A DNA stretch of 64,000 nt from Lachnospiraceae bacterium (GCA_017938485.1 JAGBBM010000127.1:34257-98256), one strand, 5' to 3'. Shown: positions 8,723 through 18,349, numbered from the stretch's first letter. Translations and numbers: made by a program. The notes: a model not told the origin generated them from the letters alone.

Positions 8723-9298
8723 TTACACCTCAATCTTAAGCTGTGCTTCTTCCATAGCCTCCTGCTTAAAGTCCTCTATCTTGTCAGGGGATATAATTGG
8801 AAGCTCATCCATAGAAGTTACACCAAAACTTCTAAGGAAATCTTCAGTAGTTCCAAAAAGTATCGGTCTACCTATAGCGTCAAGTCTTCCAACCTCCATA
8901 ATAAGATTATATTCTACTAATTTATTTATGGCATGAACACAGGATACACCTCTTATAGATTCAATCTCCTGTCTTGTAACCGGCTGCTTGTAGGCAACAA
9001 TAGAAAGAGTCTCCATAAGAGAATCTGTAAGATTATGCTTTTTAGGCATATTTACAACCTTGGTAAGAACATCATAATACTCATTCTTTGTACATAACTG
9101 ATAGGCAGATTCTAATTTAACAATTCTGATTCCCCTATCTTCTTTGTCATACTTATCCATCATGTTTTGTATAATCTTATCAAGGGTAGGCTCATCTATT
9201 TCCAACACCTTAGCCAATTCCTTTAAAGGAACAGAATCACCTATTGAAAACAATATAGCCTCCACCGCAGCTTCTGTTTTTAAAATACTATCTTCCAT
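8723..9298 (-). CDS. scpB: Segregation and condensation protein B
   Basis: Kleisin-associated winged-helix protein that with ScpA and SMC forms the bacterial condensin on the chromosome. At 191 aa it is the usual ScpB length. Two tandem winged-helix parts can be read: residues 5-80, and 85-165 with the conserved SLMETLSIVAYKQPVTRQEIESIRGV stretch and a GRPILFGTTEDFLRSFG beta-wing. It starts 18 nt after scpA, with ribosome site AGGAGG. The order scpA-scpB is the standard Firmicutes pair. Its 3' end faces the giant inverted repeat. Confidence 0.95.
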   Translation of the reverse strand: MEDSILKTEAAVEAILFSIGDSVPLKELAKVLEIDEPTLDKIIQNMMDKYDKEDRGIRIVKLESAYQLCTKNEYYDVLTKVVNMPKKHNLTDSLMETLSIVAYKQPVTRQEIESIRGVSCVHAINKLVEYNLIMEVGRLDAIGRPILFGTTEDFLRSFGVTSMDELPIISPDKIEDFKQEAMEEAQLKIEV

Positions 9299-9315
9299 AT
9301 ATCCTCCTATGTACC

Positions 9316-10074
9316 CTAATCAATCTCTAAGGAGTCGATAATTATATCTCCAAATAAGTTTTCTTGCTTGATAACTATATCTCCTACCTTCATAAGCTCT
9401 AATATAGCTAAAAAAGTAACTATAATATTAAGCTTTGAAGCTTGAACCTCAAGAAGAGTTCTAAAGTTAATGCCCTTAAGACCTTTTATGCTAGTCTTTA
9501 TCTCTTCCATCTTATCTTCGATACGAACTTCTTCCTTTTCGATGGTTCCAAATTTACTTCTTATAGGGTCGACTCTGTCAACGGTTCTTCGCATAACCTG
9601 ATTAAATATCTCATTAAGCTTAGCCAAGGTAGTGTCACCTATAACATCAGCAGGGTCAATAACTTCTTTGTATTCCCGCACTTCCTTTGGAATACTTGCC
9701 CCCTTAAAATAAGCTCTTTGGCCATCAAGCTCCATATCCTTAAGCTCATAAGACGCATATTTGTACATCTTATATTCAAGCAATCGTCTTACAAGTTCAG
9801 CTCTTGGATCTTCCTCTTCTTCCTCTTCTTTTTCTTCCTTAGGAAGAAGCATCTTTGCTTTAATGCTTATAAGAGTTGCTGCCATAACCAAAAACTCACT
9901 CATGACATCTAAATCGGACTCTTCCATAGCATTGACATACTCAAGATACTGCTCAGTAATCTCTACTATAGGAATATCAAATATATTAAATTTGTTCTTT
10001 TCAATTAAGTGTAATAAAAGGTCAAGGGGACCTTCGAATTCCTTAATCTTAAATGCCAATTTTTCCTGTGACAT
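9316..10074 (-). CDS. scpA: Segregation and condensation protein A (kleisin)
   Basis: Kleisin subunit that bridges the SMC dimer. The N-terminal segment FKIKEFEGPLDLLLHLIEKNKFNIFDIPI and the C-terminal winged-helix VTFLAILELMKVGDIVIKQENLFGDI are diagnostic. The 252-residue length is standard. An acidic run (EEKEEEEEEDP, about residues 81-91) sits in the middle linker. ATG follows AGGAG at a spacing of 6. It heads the scpA-scpB pair and is separated from spoIVA by a terminator hairpin. Confidence 0.95.
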   Translation of the reverse strand: MSQEKLAFKIKEFEGPLDLLLHLIEKNKFNIFDIPIVEITEQYLEYVNAMEESDLDVMSEFLVMAATLISIKAKMLLPKEEKEEEEEEDPRAELVRRLLEYKMYKYASYELKDMELDGQRAYFKGASIPKEVREYKEVIDPADVIGDTTLAKLNEIFNQVMRRTVDRVDPIRSKFGTIEKEEVRIEDKMEEIKTSIKGLKGINFRTLLEVQASKLNIIVTFLAILELMKVGDIVIKQENLFGDIIIDSLEID

Positions 10075-10085
10075 ATGTATCTCCT

Positions 10086-10121
10086 AAAATTAAAACGTGT
10101 AGTGGTATAATAACACGTTTT
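10086..10121 (-). terminator. Intrinsic terminator after spoIVA
   Basis: Stem AAAACGTGT (10092-10100) paired with ACACGTTTT (10113-10121) and a 12-nt loop, followed on the minus strand by TAATTTT. It overlaps the spoIVA stop codon and lies just ahead of the scpA ribosome site. Confidence 0.7.
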
Positions 10122-11580
10122 AAATTATTATGCAAACCATTCCTCCATTGGAATCGTTAACTATTTTCTCCATTGTATCCTGTAATTTTTGCTGACTTTC
10201 CTGGTTGATTTTATTTATTTTTGATTTTAACCCATCCTCAACTAATTGTCTAATAGTCTTTCCAAATATATTTACACTCCATATATTATCATCCTCCATA
10301 CCATCACTATTTATATAACTAATCAAATCCTTTGCCTGTTCCTCAGAACCTACAATTGGCGCAATCTCTGTAGTTATATTAGCCTTTATTAAATGTATAG
10401 ATGGAGCTTTTGCCTTTATCTTAACGCCATACTTATTGCCGGACTTTATTAATTCTGGTGCATCTAGCTTAATTTCATTTTCCTCAGGTGTAACGGAACC
10501 ATATCCGGTTTTAAGGGACTGCATAAGAGCCATACTAACCTTCTGACACTGTTTCTTTGTATCTGACATGTCTTTGATTTCCTTAATGAAATCATACTCA
10601 TTTCTTATATCTGCTCCTAACATATCTGATATCATATCATAATAATACTTATCAAAAAGCTGGATATTTATATTCACTCCACCATCTGCCATATTTATAT
10701 TATTGATACTTATTTTTTCTATGTAATCATCTGCTTCACAGGATATATTTTTAATATCTTTCATATGATACATACCTGAAAAAATATCCTTAGCCATATG
10801 TATAAGATAAGACTTTATATCACAATCACTATCCATCGCCTCTACCCACTTTGGAATATTAAAGTTTATGGCAGTAATAGGAAAATCAAGGAGCAATTCT
10901 TCAAATATTGCATTTATGTCATATGGTTTTAGTTGGTCGCAATTAAGAGGTATAACAGACACACCATACTTTTCTGTAAGTTCTTCTGCCAACATAACTG
11001 TATCTTCTGAACCAGGACGTCTTGAATTTAAAAGAACAACAAAAGGTTTTCCTATTTCCTTTAGCTCATTTACCGTTTTTTCTTCAGCCTCTATATAGGC
11101 TTCTCTTGATATATCAGTTATTGTTCCATCACAGGTAATCAATATACCTACTGTAGAATGCTCAAATATAACTTTTTTTGTTCCCATTTCCGCAGCTTTT
11201 GTAAATGGGATATCATAATCAAACCAAGGGGTTTTTACCAGTCTTTCTTTTCCATCCTCCTCATGTCCCTCTGCTTCGTCAATCATATATCCTACACAGT
11301 CAATCATCCTAACTTTAAATTCAACTCCATCCTCCAAAATTATATCAACTGTATCCTTTGGAATGAATTTTGGTTCTGTAGTCATAACAGTTCTTCCTGA
11401 TGCAGACTGTGGCAATTCATCTATAGCTCTAACCCTACTATGTTCATCCTTTATGGCGGGAACAACAAGAAGCTCCATAAATCTTTTTATAAATGTAGAC
11501 TTACCAGTTCTAACTGGTCCTACTACGCCCATATATATCTCGCCATTTGTTCTTGTTTCAATATCCTTATAAATGTCCAT
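10120..11580 (-). CDS. spoIVA: Stage IV sporulation protein A, spore coat morphogenetic ATPase
   Basis: Mother-cell protein that polymerises on the forespore surface using ATP and forms the basement layer of the spore coat. The N-terminal P-loop GPVRTGKST lies at 21-29, with a GTPase-like fold over about 1-240, and the conserved C-terminal assembly region ends in Cys-Ile-Ile-Ile. The 486-residue length matches the family (about 490). ATG is preceded by GGGGG at a spacing of 7. That ribosome site lies inside a 61-nt hairpin (11583-11643), so translation may depend on where the transcript starts. It sits at the end of the der-plsY-gpsA region, as in many Firmicutes. Confidence 0.97.
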   Translation of the reverse strand: MDIYKDIETRTNGEIYMGVVGPVRTGKSTFIKRFMELLVVPAIKDEHSRVRAIDELPQSASGRTVMTTEPKFIPKDTVDIILEDGVEFKVRMIDCVGYMIDEAEGHEEDGKERLVKTPWFDYDIPFTKAAEMGTKKVIFEHSTVGILITCDGTITDISREAYIEAEEKTVNELKEIGKPFVVLLNSRRPGSEDTVMLAEELTEKYGVSVIPLNCDQLKPYDINAIFEELLLDFPITAINFNIPKWVEAMDSDCDIKSYLIHMAKDIFSGMYHMKDIKNISCEADDYIEKISINNINMADGGVNINIQLFDKYYYDMISDMLGADIRNEYDFIKEIKDMSDTKKQCQKVSMALMQSLKTGYGSVTPEENEIKLDAPELIKSGNKYGVKIKAKAPSIHLIKANITTEIAPIVGSEEQAKDLISYINSDGMEDDNIWSVNIFGKTIRQLVEDGLKSKINKINQESQQKLQDTMEKIVNDSNGGMVCIII

Positions 11581-11582
11581 AA

Positions 11583-11643
11583 TAATACCCCCATTTAAGT
11601 TTTACACTATTACATATATATGTAAAACTAAACAGGGGTATTA
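11583..11643 (-). promoter_or_regulatory. Hairpin covering the spoIVA ribosome-binding site
   Basis: The outer stem TAATACCCC (11583-11591) pairs with GGGGTATTA (11635-11643). The inner stem AGTTTTACA (11598-11606) pairs with TGTAAAACT (11621-11629), with a 14-nt loop. On the spoIVA message the ribosome site lies in the 3' strand of the stem, so the hairpin should hide it in any transcript reading through from the SGNH gene. No U-tract follows, so it is not a plain terminator. Confidence 0.65.
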
Positions 11644-11650
11644 CCATAAA

Positions 11651-12649
11651 TTATTTTTTTGTGTAAGTATTACATCTGATATACTGAATAATTCGCTTGC
11701 AATAACTTGCGTTACAATGTATGCCATCTCCCGATGCCTCAGAAGGAAGATATCCCTCCTCGTCCATAACAGCAGACGCTACATCAAGATATATAACATC
11801 CTTTCTTTCTTGACACATTGTAAGAAGCTCTTCATTAAACAAGTTTATTCTTTCCTGAGTGAATATACTATCACTTGTGGATTCCTTTTGGGATACTGGT
11901 AATATATTCTGGACATAAATAACTGCATCTGGACTAACACTTCGTATATGGTCAATCAATTCATTGAAATATTCTATAAATAAATCAATATTAACCCATC
12001 CAAGTTCATTTATTCCAAAACTACAATAGTACGTATCATATGGAACAAGGGAAATAGCATCATAACAGGTATAGTTATTACCATATTCCTCAACATATAT
12101 ACTTGAACTACTTGTAAGCTTATCAACAGTGAGTCCCTTATAACAATATCCATTTATATTAGGCAAACCGGCATAAAGCAATAAGCCTTCAGTTCTTGAA
12201 TCACCTACAAAAACCACTTTACTAAAATATCTTATATCAACAATATCCTCTGATTTTGTGTAGTAGCTTTCGTCATACCAATCATTGCCAACTATCTCTT
12301 CCACTGGTGGAAGGGATGTTTCTGGTACTTCAAAAACAAAAGAATCTAATATGTCGCTCTCGTCTGGTTCCTCTTCCTCGACACCTTCTACGGTCTGAGA
12401 TTGGGATATCATAGTGTCATAATCTATTTTGTCTATGTCGCTACTTCCAAGAGATGGTTCAACACCCACTAGCATTTCCTTACCATTAGTAACATTTTTA
12501 TGGTCTTTTAAATTGTAAAAAACTACTAAACTAACTCCTACTATAATAACAGCAAGGATACTAAAAATCATAGACAGCTTTCTTGCCTGTCTTTTTCTTT
12601 CAAGCTTAAGCCTGATTATATCTTCACGAGTAATCCTATTGATACTCAT
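11651..12649 (-). CDS. Membrane-anchored SGNH/GDSL hydrolase
   Basis: Predicted extracellular esterase or acetylhydrolase tethered by one N-terminal membrane segment (about residues 27-46). An acidic linker (about 70-115) follows, then the SGNH domain: block I VGDSRTEG with nucleophile Ser151, block III SFGINELG and block V DGIHC with the His/Asp pair. The substrate is unknown; cell-wall polysaccharide or peptidoglycan O-acetyl groups are plausible. The open frame extends to a GTG at 12658, but that codon overlaps the AAAGG ribosome site. ATG at 12649 has correct spacing and gives 332 aa. It sits 19 nt after gpsA and upstream of spoIVA; a spore-related role is conceivable but unproven. Confidence 0.85.
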   Translation of the reverse strand: MSINRITREDIIRLKLERKRQARKLSMIFSILAVIIVGVSLVVFYNLKDHKNVTNGKEMLVGVEPSLGSSDIDKIDYDTMISQSQTVEGVEEEEPDESDILDSFVFEVPETSLPPVEEIVGNDWYDESYYTKSEDIVDIRYFSKVVFVGDSRTEGLLLYAGLPNINGYCYKGLTVDKLTSSSSIYVEEYGNNYTCYDAISLVPYDTYYCSFGINELGWVNIDLFIEYFNELIDHIRSVSPDAVIYVQNILPVSQKESTSDSIFTQERINLFNEELLTMCQERKDVIYLDVASAVMDEEGYLPSEASGDGIHCNASYCKRIIQYIRCNTYTKK

Positions 12650-12668
12650 TTTTATCACCCTTTATACA

Positions 12669-13676
12669 TTAGTTCCAGGATAAAGACTCCGCTTCCTTAG
12701 TTTTGTCTCTTCCTAATAAGATTTTCATTGCCTCTGTGGCAGTTAAATCTTCGAATAACATCTTATTGACACACTCTACAATAGGCATATCAATACCATA
12801 CTTTTTGCTAAGAGCCATAGCTGCCTTGGCAGAATATACACCCTCAACAACCATTTTTACTTCCTCCATAGCTTCCTTGTAGGTCTTACCCTGACCTATA
12901 AGATAACCCGCATTACGATTACGACTATGCTTTGACGCACAGGTAACTATAAGGTCACCTATACCAGATAAGCCAGCAAAGGTTTCAATCTTGCCACCCA
13001 TAGCTACACCAAGCCTTGTAATCTCAGTTATACCTCTTGTAATAAGAGCTGCCTTGGTATTATCCCCACAGCCGAGACCATCTGCAATACCTGCCGCAAG
13101 GGCAATAACATTTTTAAGTGCTCCTCCAAGCTCAATTCCAATAACATCCGGACTTGTATATACTCTAAAATAATCTGACATAAATGTATCCTGAATAAGG
13201 GAAGCAATCTCTTTATCAGTAGAACCAGCTACTACCGTTGTAGGAATATGCTTTCCTACTTCTTCTGCATGGCTAGGTCCAGAAAGAACAGCCACCCTAG
13301 CTATAGGTACTTCCTCACTTATAATCTCAGTAAGAGTCATAAGAGTATCTTCCTCAATACCCTTAGACACATTAACAATAAGCTGATTTTCTTTAACAAA
13401 CGGTGCTATGGTTTTTGCTGTGCTCCTAATAAATGGAGATGGCACTACCATAACAAGCATCTCTGCATCCAAAACAGCTTCTTCAACCTTAGTTGTGTAC
13501 AAAACATCTTCCTTTAATATCACTCCAGGAAGCTTCATTTTATGTTCTCTATGCTCTCTAAGCATAGCAATTTCAGCCTCATCAATTGACCAGACTGTAA
13601 CTTTATGTCCATTGCCAGAAAGAAGCTCTGTAAGGGCAATTCCCCAGCTTCCAGCACCTAATACACCTATCTTCAT
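12669..13676 (-). CDS. gpsA: NAD(P)H-dependent glycerol-3-phosphate dehydrogenase
   Basis: Reduces dihydroxyacetone phosphate to sn-glycerol 3-phosphate, the backbone for phospholipids. The N-terminal Rossmann motif is GVLGAGSWG (about 3-11). Later motifs are NVSKGIE, AVLSGPSHAEEV, IELGGALKNVIALAAGI and the C-terminal GLSGIGDLIVTC. ATG at 13676 is chosen because GGAGG lies 6 nt before it; the upstream ATG at 13688 would place that ribosome site inside the coding region. 335 aa is typical. It lies 20 nt after plsY, so the two consecutive enzymes of lysophosphatidate synthesis are coupled in one operon. Confidence 0.96.
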   Translation of the reverse strand: MKIGVLGAGSWGIALTELLSGNGHKVTVWSIDEAEIAMLREHREHKMKLPGVILKEDVLYTTKVEEAVLDAEMLVMVVPSPFIRSTAKTIAPFVKENQLIVNVSKGIEEDTLMTLTEIISEEVPIARVAVLSGPSHAEEVGKHIPTTVVAGSTDKEIASLIQDTFMSDYFRVYTSPDVIGIELGGALKNVIALAAGIADGLGCGDNTKAALITRGITEITRLGVAMGGKIETFAGLSGIGDLIVTCASKHSRNRNAGYLIGQGKTYKEAMEEVKMVVEGVYSAKAAMALSKKYGIDMPIVECVNKMLFEDLTATEAMKILLGRDKTKEAESLSWN

Positions 13677-13696
13677 GTCTTCCTCCATTCTAAAGA

Positions 13697-14365
13697 CTAT
13701 GATGTCTTTTTGCTACCTAATTTGTTTTCCTCGTGATGAATAAGACGAACTATATTAGCTCTATGTCTATATATAGCCATAACTGTCATGATAAGTACAA
13801 TTACAATACTCTCAATCATAGCATTGTAAGATATCTCGTTGTCAAAATCGAATGGATATCTTCCATTTAACGCAAAAACAATATACTCAATTGCAAATAT
13901 TGTAACAAGACAAATAGATGCAACCGATACATATTTTGTTATTATACAAAGGCCAAAGAATACCACCGCAGCGGTTAATATCATAATTGGATCAAGAAAT
14001 CCTACAATTACACCACCTGTTGCCGCAATACCTTTTCCACCTCTAAACTTAAGATAACAAGGGAAATTATGTCCTAAAACGGTACCAAAACCAGCGTAAG
14101 CAATGTAAAGATATATATTCTCTGGGTCTAATTGATTAAATACAAGTCTTGCAATAAGTGCAGCAAAAAATGCCTTTAATAAATCTCCAAAAAATACAAT
14201 AATTCCTGCCTTCTTACCAAGAACACGAAGAGCATTCGTAGTTCCTGCGTTACCGCTTCCGTGCTCTCTGATATCTATACCATTCATCCTTCCATATATA
14301 TATGAAGTCTGAAATAATCCAAAAAGGTATCCACCAACTAAGCTGAGTATTCTATATGCTATCAT
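13697..14365 (-). CDS. plsY: Glycerol-3-phosphate acyltransferase (acyl-phosphate dependent)
   Basis: Integral membrane enzyme that transfers the acyl group of acyl-phosphate to glycerol 3-phosphate. PlsY motifs are present: GSGNAGTTNALRVLGKKAG (about 37-55), HNFPCYLKFRGGKGIAATGG (about 97-116) and a basic C-terminus. Five or so membrane segments are readable, and at 222 aa it is slightly longer than many. Its ATG overlaps the der stop codon by 1 nt (TAATG), which suggests translational coupling. gpsA, supplying its substrate, follows directly. Confidence 0.95.
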   Translation of the reverse strand: MIAYRILSLVGGYLFGLFQTSYIYGRMNGIDIREHGSGNAGTTNALRVLGKKAGIIVFFGDLLKAFFAALIARLVFNQLDPENIYLYIAYAGFGTVLGHNFPCYLKFRGGKGIAATGGVIVGFLDPIMILTAAVVFFGLCIITKYVSVASICLVTIFAIEYIVFALNGRYPFDFDNEISYNAMIESIVIVLIMTVMAIYRHRANIVRLIHHEENKLGSKKTS

Positions 14366-15684
14366 TATTCTTTCCTCTCACGTATGATAAATTTAAGTGG
14401 TGTTCCACTAAATCCAAAAGCCTCTCTTATCTTGTTTTCAATATATCTTGTATAAGAGAAATGCATAAGTTCCTTGTCGTTTACAAATATAACAAAGGTA
14501 GGTGGTTTAACCGAAACCTGAGTAATATAATAAAGTCTAAGTCTCTTGCCTTTATCTGATGGGGGCTGATTAAGAGCCACAGCCTCAGCCATAATCTCAT
14601 TCAATACACCTGTTGCAATTCTAAGAGAATGATTCTCTATTACAGCATCAATAGTCTCAAAGAGCTTAGGAAGTCTCTGACCTGTCTTAGCAGATACAAA
14701 GAGAAGTTCTGCATAAGGCATATAGGAAAGCTTTTGTCTAATCTCCTGAGTAAACTTGTATATAGTCTTGTCGTCCTTTTCAATGGCATCCCACTTGTTG
14801 ACAACAATAATCATACCTTTGCCACGTTCGTGAGCTATACCAGCTATCTTTGTATCCTGCTCAGTTATACCTTCTGCAGCATCAATAACAAGAACAGCCA
14901 CATTACAGCGCTCAACAGCTGACACAGTACGAATAATACTGTATCTTTCTATCTCTTCTTTTATCTTGTTCTTACGTCTAAGTCCTGCAGTATCTATAAA
15001 TACATACTCTGTATCATTTCTTGTTATGGTTGTATCTATGGCGTCTCTTGTTGTTCCTGCAATATCAGATACTATAACTCTATCTTCACCTAAAAGCTTA
15101 TTTATGAGAGAGGACTTTCCTACATTTGGCTTACCTATAATTGCAATTCTTGGTCTATCATCCTCTTCTTCCTCTGTAGCTGAATCAGGAAAATACTTAG
15201 CCACCTCATCAAGCATATCTCCAAGTCCAAGCTGTGACGCAGCTGAAATAGGCATAGGGTCACCTAAGCCTAAATTATAAAACTCATATACGTCCGGCAT
15301 AAACTTTTCAAAGCTATCTACCTTATTTACCACAAGAACTATAGGTTTACCGGAGCGTCTAAGCATATCTGCCACCTTGCCATCAGCATCCACAAGTCCC
15401 TGACGGACATCAGTAATAAACATTATAACGTCAGCAGTAGCTACAGCTATCTCAGCCTGCTCTCTCATACTGCGAAGTATAATGTCATTGCTCTCAGGTT
15501 CAATACCACCTGTATCTACAATTGTAAAATTATAATTAAGCCATGTAACGTCTGCGTATATTCTATCTCTTGTAACTCCCGGAGTATCCTGAACTATAGA
15601 TATCTTATCTCCTGCAAGAGTATTAAAGAGAGTTGACTTTCCTACATTTGGTCTGCCTACAATGGCTACAACCGGTCTACTCAT
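14365..15684 (-). CDS. der: Ribosome-associated GTPase Der (EngA)
   Basis: Double GTPase needed for 50S subunit maturation. The first G domain starts with GRPNVGKST (about 10-18) and the second with GKPNVGKSS (about 182-190). DTPGVTRD and [11 protein letters not shown] switch regions, two NKxD motifs and a C-terminal KH-like domain (about 350-440) are present. The open frame can be read from 15702, but GGAGA lies inside that extension and 8 nt before the ATG at 15684, which is therefore the start (440 aa, family length). It lies 1 nt after the DUF512 gene and overlaps plsY by 1 nt. Confidence 0.96.
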   Translation of the reverse strand: MSRPVVAIVGRPNVGKSTLFNTLAGDKISIVQDTPGVTRDRIYADVTWLNYNFTIVDTGGIEPESNDIILRSMREQAEIAVATADVIMFITDVRQGLVDADGKVADMLRRSGKPIVLVVNKVDSFEKFMPDVYEFYNLGLGDPMPISAASQLGLGDMLDEVAKYFPDSATEEEEDDRPRIAIIGKPNVGKSSLINKLLGEDRVIVSDIAGTTRDAIDTTITRNDTEYVFIDTAGLRRKNKIKEEIERYSIIRTVSAVERCNVAVLVIDAAEGITEQDTKIAGIAHERGKGMIIVVNKWDAIEKDDKTIYKFTQEIRQKLSYMPYAELLFVSAKTGQRLPKLFETIDAVIENHSLRIATGVLNEIMAEAVALNQPPSDKGKRLRLYYITQVSVKPPTFVIFVNDKELMHFSYTRYIENKIREAFGFSGTPLKFIIRERKE

Positions 15685-15685
15685 T

Positions 15686-17017
15686 TTATCTCTCCATTTC
15701 AATTAAACTATCCAAAAAATCCATACCGCTTGATTGTACAATAATCACGGGAACTTGTAAAGCATTTTGGAACTCATTTAAGGTCATATCATCCAAAAAA
15801 ATATCCTCATCAGCCTTTAGACAATTGCATGGTAAAAATACCGCATCCCCCAATTCTTTGTCCTTTATCTGAGCAACAATATCTCCACCTGTAAGCAGTC
15901 CTGTAACAGTAATTTTTTCACCAAAGAAATCATTTCTTATAGGATATACATTAAAGGTTACATTAGGGGCAACTCGCTTTAATTTATCAACTGCTTTTTG
16001 CATATAATCCTTGACTAACATACCACAAACACAGGTTATGGTCTTTTTTTCCATATAGAGCTCATTATTATGTTCTTCTAAATATTCTCCGATGGTTCTA
16101 TCAATCTCGCTGTGCATAAGTCTAACCATGCCCACACCGTTTTCAAGCTGATTGAATCCATCATAAACCTCATCATTTGGAATCTCTATACCTGCATTAA
16201 TATACCACTCATCACTGGCATGTACAAAATGACAACCAAGCTTTTCCATAGCAATATCTTGGTATTTTTTCACTAGGTTAATAAGCTTTACCGCATCTTC
16301 CTTATTAAAGCTTTCAAGCTCACAAAGACCCTCTCTATGCTTTGTGAGGCCAACCGGAACTATGGTTACACTTTTTAGAGCTGGTGCATATTTTATAAGG
16401 TCACCAAGAGTCCTCTCCAACTCTTTACCATCATTCATATTCTTGCAAAGAACAATCTGAGCATTCATAGGAATATCAGCCTCATAGAGCATATCCATAT
16501 ACTTTAAAACTCTTCCCGCAAATCTATTGTTAAGCATCTTACACCTAAGCTCAGGATTAGTAGTGTGAACAGATATATTAATAGGGGCAAGTTTATACTC
16601 AATAATTCTCTTTATATCATCTTCTTTAAGGTTTGTAAGAGATACATAGTTACCCTGCAAGAATGATAGTCTGGTATCATCATCCTTAAAATATATGGTT
16701 TCTCTCATTCCTGGTGGATTCTGGTCAATAAAGCAAAATACACACTTGTTGTGACAATTCCTATACTGATCCATCAAAGATTCTCCAAATATAAGCCCTA
16801 AATCCTCATCCGGATCCTTCTCCACCTCAAGAAGCCACTCCTCGCCATTTTTCTTTTCTATAAGAATATCAAGGTACTCATCCTCCGCCAGATACTGATA
16901 ATCAAATATATCCTGTATCTCCTTATCGTTTATGGAAATAAGCACATCTCCCGCCTCTATTTCCAATTCTTCAGCTATACTTCCCTCTACAATTCCATCT
17001 ATAATATGTCTCTTCAT
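15686..17017 (-). CDS. DUF512 radical-SAM-like iron-sulfur protein with PDZ-like N-terminus
   Basis: Conserved clostridial protein of unknown reaction. A PDZ-like segment (about 1-65, with [22 protein letters not shown]) is followed by a radical SAM cluster motif C88-x3-C92-x2-C95, then a region with [18 protein letters not shown] typical of the family. The C-terminal DUF512 part carries further cysteines ([16 protein letters not shown]). 443 aa is standard. It nearly abuts der (1 nt gap); the association with der is common in Firmicutes, but the function is unknown. It is probably an oxygen-sensitive cytosolic enzyme. Confidence 0.9.
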   Translation of the reverse strand: MKRHIIDGIVEGSIAEELEIEAGDVLISINDKEIQDIFDYQYLAEDEYLDILIEKKNGEEWLLEVEKDPDEDLGLIFGESLMDQYRNCHNKCVFCFIDQNPPGMRETIYFKDDDTRLSFLQGNYVSLTNLKEDDIKRIIEYKLAPINISVHTTNPELRCKMLNNRFAGRVLKYMDMLYEADIPMNAQIVLCKNMNDGKELERTLGDLIKYAPALKSVTIVPVGLTKHREGLCELESFNKEDAVKLINLVKKYQDIAMEKLGCHFVHASDEWYINAGIEIPNDEVYDGFNQLENGVGMVRLMHSEIDRTIGEYLEEHNNELYMEKKTITCVCGMLVKDYMQKAVDKLKRVAPNVTFNVYPIRNDFFGEKITVTGLLTGGDIVAQIKDKELGDAVFLPCNCLKADEDIFLDDMTLNEFQNALQVPVIIVQSSGMDFLDSLIEMER

Positions 17018-17037
17018 TATAACATTCCTATCTAATA

Positions 17038-17973
17038 TTACTCTTTTATCATTATTACTGCACCAAGATTACCACGCATTCCCTTTGTGGCTCTGTGGGA
17101 GAATAAAATGTTACTGTTGCAGCAAGTACAAAGGTCAGGCAACGCAATATTTTCCTCTTTTACCCCTGCGTTTACAAAGTTATAGTAACAAGCTTTATGC
17201 AGGTTTAGCTGATATTTGCCATTACCCTTATTATATATCATGCTGTCAAACTGTTCCTTGGAATACGCTTCTTCAAATGCCTCTGCCACATCTTCACTAA
17301 CCTCATAACAATCCATACATATAGACGGGCCAATTGCACATAAAATATCTTCAGGCTTTGAGCCATATTCCTTGCTCATATATTCTATCATAACAGTCCC
17401 CATCTTACCTACAGTTCCCTTCCAGCCAGAATGAGCTACTGCTACAACATTCTTTACCGGGTCGTAAAAGTAAAGGGGAACACAATCCGCATAAAAGGTA
17501 ATAAGAGGAATACCCGGTACATCGGTAACCAATCCATCTATACCTTTAATATCACTTTCTCTGGTTATGCCTTTACCTATGTCATTCTTGGTAACCTTAT
17601 GAATTTTAACATCATGAACCTGATCAGAAAAAACCAGCTTATTATGGTCATATCCTAAAGCCTTTGAAAAAAGCTTATGATTTGTCATAACATTTTCTGG
17701 TATATCTCCTCTAGAAAAGCTAAGATTCATAGTAGCTAGGTGTTCCTTGCTCACACCACCTAATCTAGTGGAAAAGCCAGAAATAATACCTGAATAATCT
17801 TTAAATATATTGTATCTGATAACAGGAACCTTACAGCTAGTACCAACATCCTCATAATCAATTCTGGTAGTTCTATTATCAAAATCATATCCATTTATAT
17901 ATTTTAAGTTTGGTTCATATAATTGAAGGAGTTTTGAATCCTCCGCCTTAATATCAAATTTAATTCTTGTCAT
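17038..17973 (-). CDS. Laccase-domain purine nucleoside phosphorylase/deaminase (YlmD/YfiH family)
   Basis: Family once called polyphenol oxidase and now associated with purine nucleoside phosphorolysis and deamination in the cytoplasm. Motifs are FSTRLGGVS (about 47-55), FADCVPLYFYDP, VAVAHSGWKGTVG (about 175-187) and CAIGPSICMDCYEV (about 212-225), which include the zinc ligands. A ligand-rich LPDLCTCCN segment lies near the C-terminus. The 311 residues include a slightly extended N-terminus of about 25 residues compared with the shortest members. The downstream DUF512 gene starts 20 nt later; yraN ends 4 nt before its ATG, so it is in one operon with both. Confidence 0.9.
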   Translation of the reverse strand: MTRIKFDIKAEDSKLLQLYEPNLKYINGYDFDNRTTRIDYEDVGTSCKVPVIRYNIFKDYSGIISGFSTRLGGVSKEHLATMNLSFSRGDIPENVMTNHKLFSKALGYDHNKLVFSDQVHDVKIHKVTKNDIGKGITRESDIKGIDGLVTDVPGIPLITFYADCVPLYFYDPVKNVVAVAHSGWKGTVGKMGTVMIEYMSKEYGSKPEDILCAIGPSICMDCYEVSEDVAEAFEEAYSKEQFDSMIYNKGNGKYQLNLHKACYYNFVNAGVKEENIALPDLCTCCNSNILFSHRATKGMRGNLGAVIMIKE

Positions 17974-17977
17974 AATC

Positions 17978-18337
17978 CTATCCTATATAATCAAATGCAT
18001 TTTTAATATGGGTTATCTCGTTTCCTAATATACCAATTACATCATACCTTATAGGGGTATTGTCAAGGGATATCTTTTTTAAATTCATATAAAAAAGAGA
18101 GGCCTTACTTATCTGCTTTTGTTTCCTTATGTCTACAGCCTCAAGTGGATTACCACTTCTTTCGCTACTTCGGTATTTTACCTCCACAAAAACTATTGTG
18201 GCTCCATCTCTTGCAATTATGTCAATCTCTCCCTGCCTAACTCTAAAATTAGTCTCAATCACAAAGTAGCCTTTATCGCGAAGGAAGCTTGCAGCCAGTT
18301 CTTCCTTGTCTTTACCAGTTGTTCTCTTATTCATCAT
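17978..18337 (-). CDS. YraN/UPF0102 family nuclease-fold protein
   Basis: Small protein of the restriction-endonuclease-like fold, often predicted to act on Holliday junctions or DNA, without a settled function. The family signature is intact: GKDKEELAASFLRDKGYFVIETNFRVRQGEIDIIARDG, then VFVEVKYRSSERSGNPLEAVDIRKQKQISKAS. The PD-(D/E)XK-like residues are E and D of GEIDII and E-V-K. 119 aa is family length. It is 12 nt after ylqH in the rnhB-ylqG-ylqH-yraN run. Confidence 0.92.
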   Translation of the reverse strand: MMNKRTTGKDKEELAASFLRDKGYFVIETNFRVRQGEIDIIARDGATIVFVEVKYRSSERSGNPLEAVDIRKQKQISKASLFYMNLKKISLDNTPIRYDVIGILGNEITHIKNAFDYIG

Positions 18338-18349
18338 AATACCTCTAGA

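Noticed and set aside
8681-8920. Open frame of 79 codons on plus at the right end of the giant inverted repeat
   Set aside because: It runs into scpB on the opposite strand, has no ribosome site and low-complexity content; it is a shadow of scpB and the repeat.
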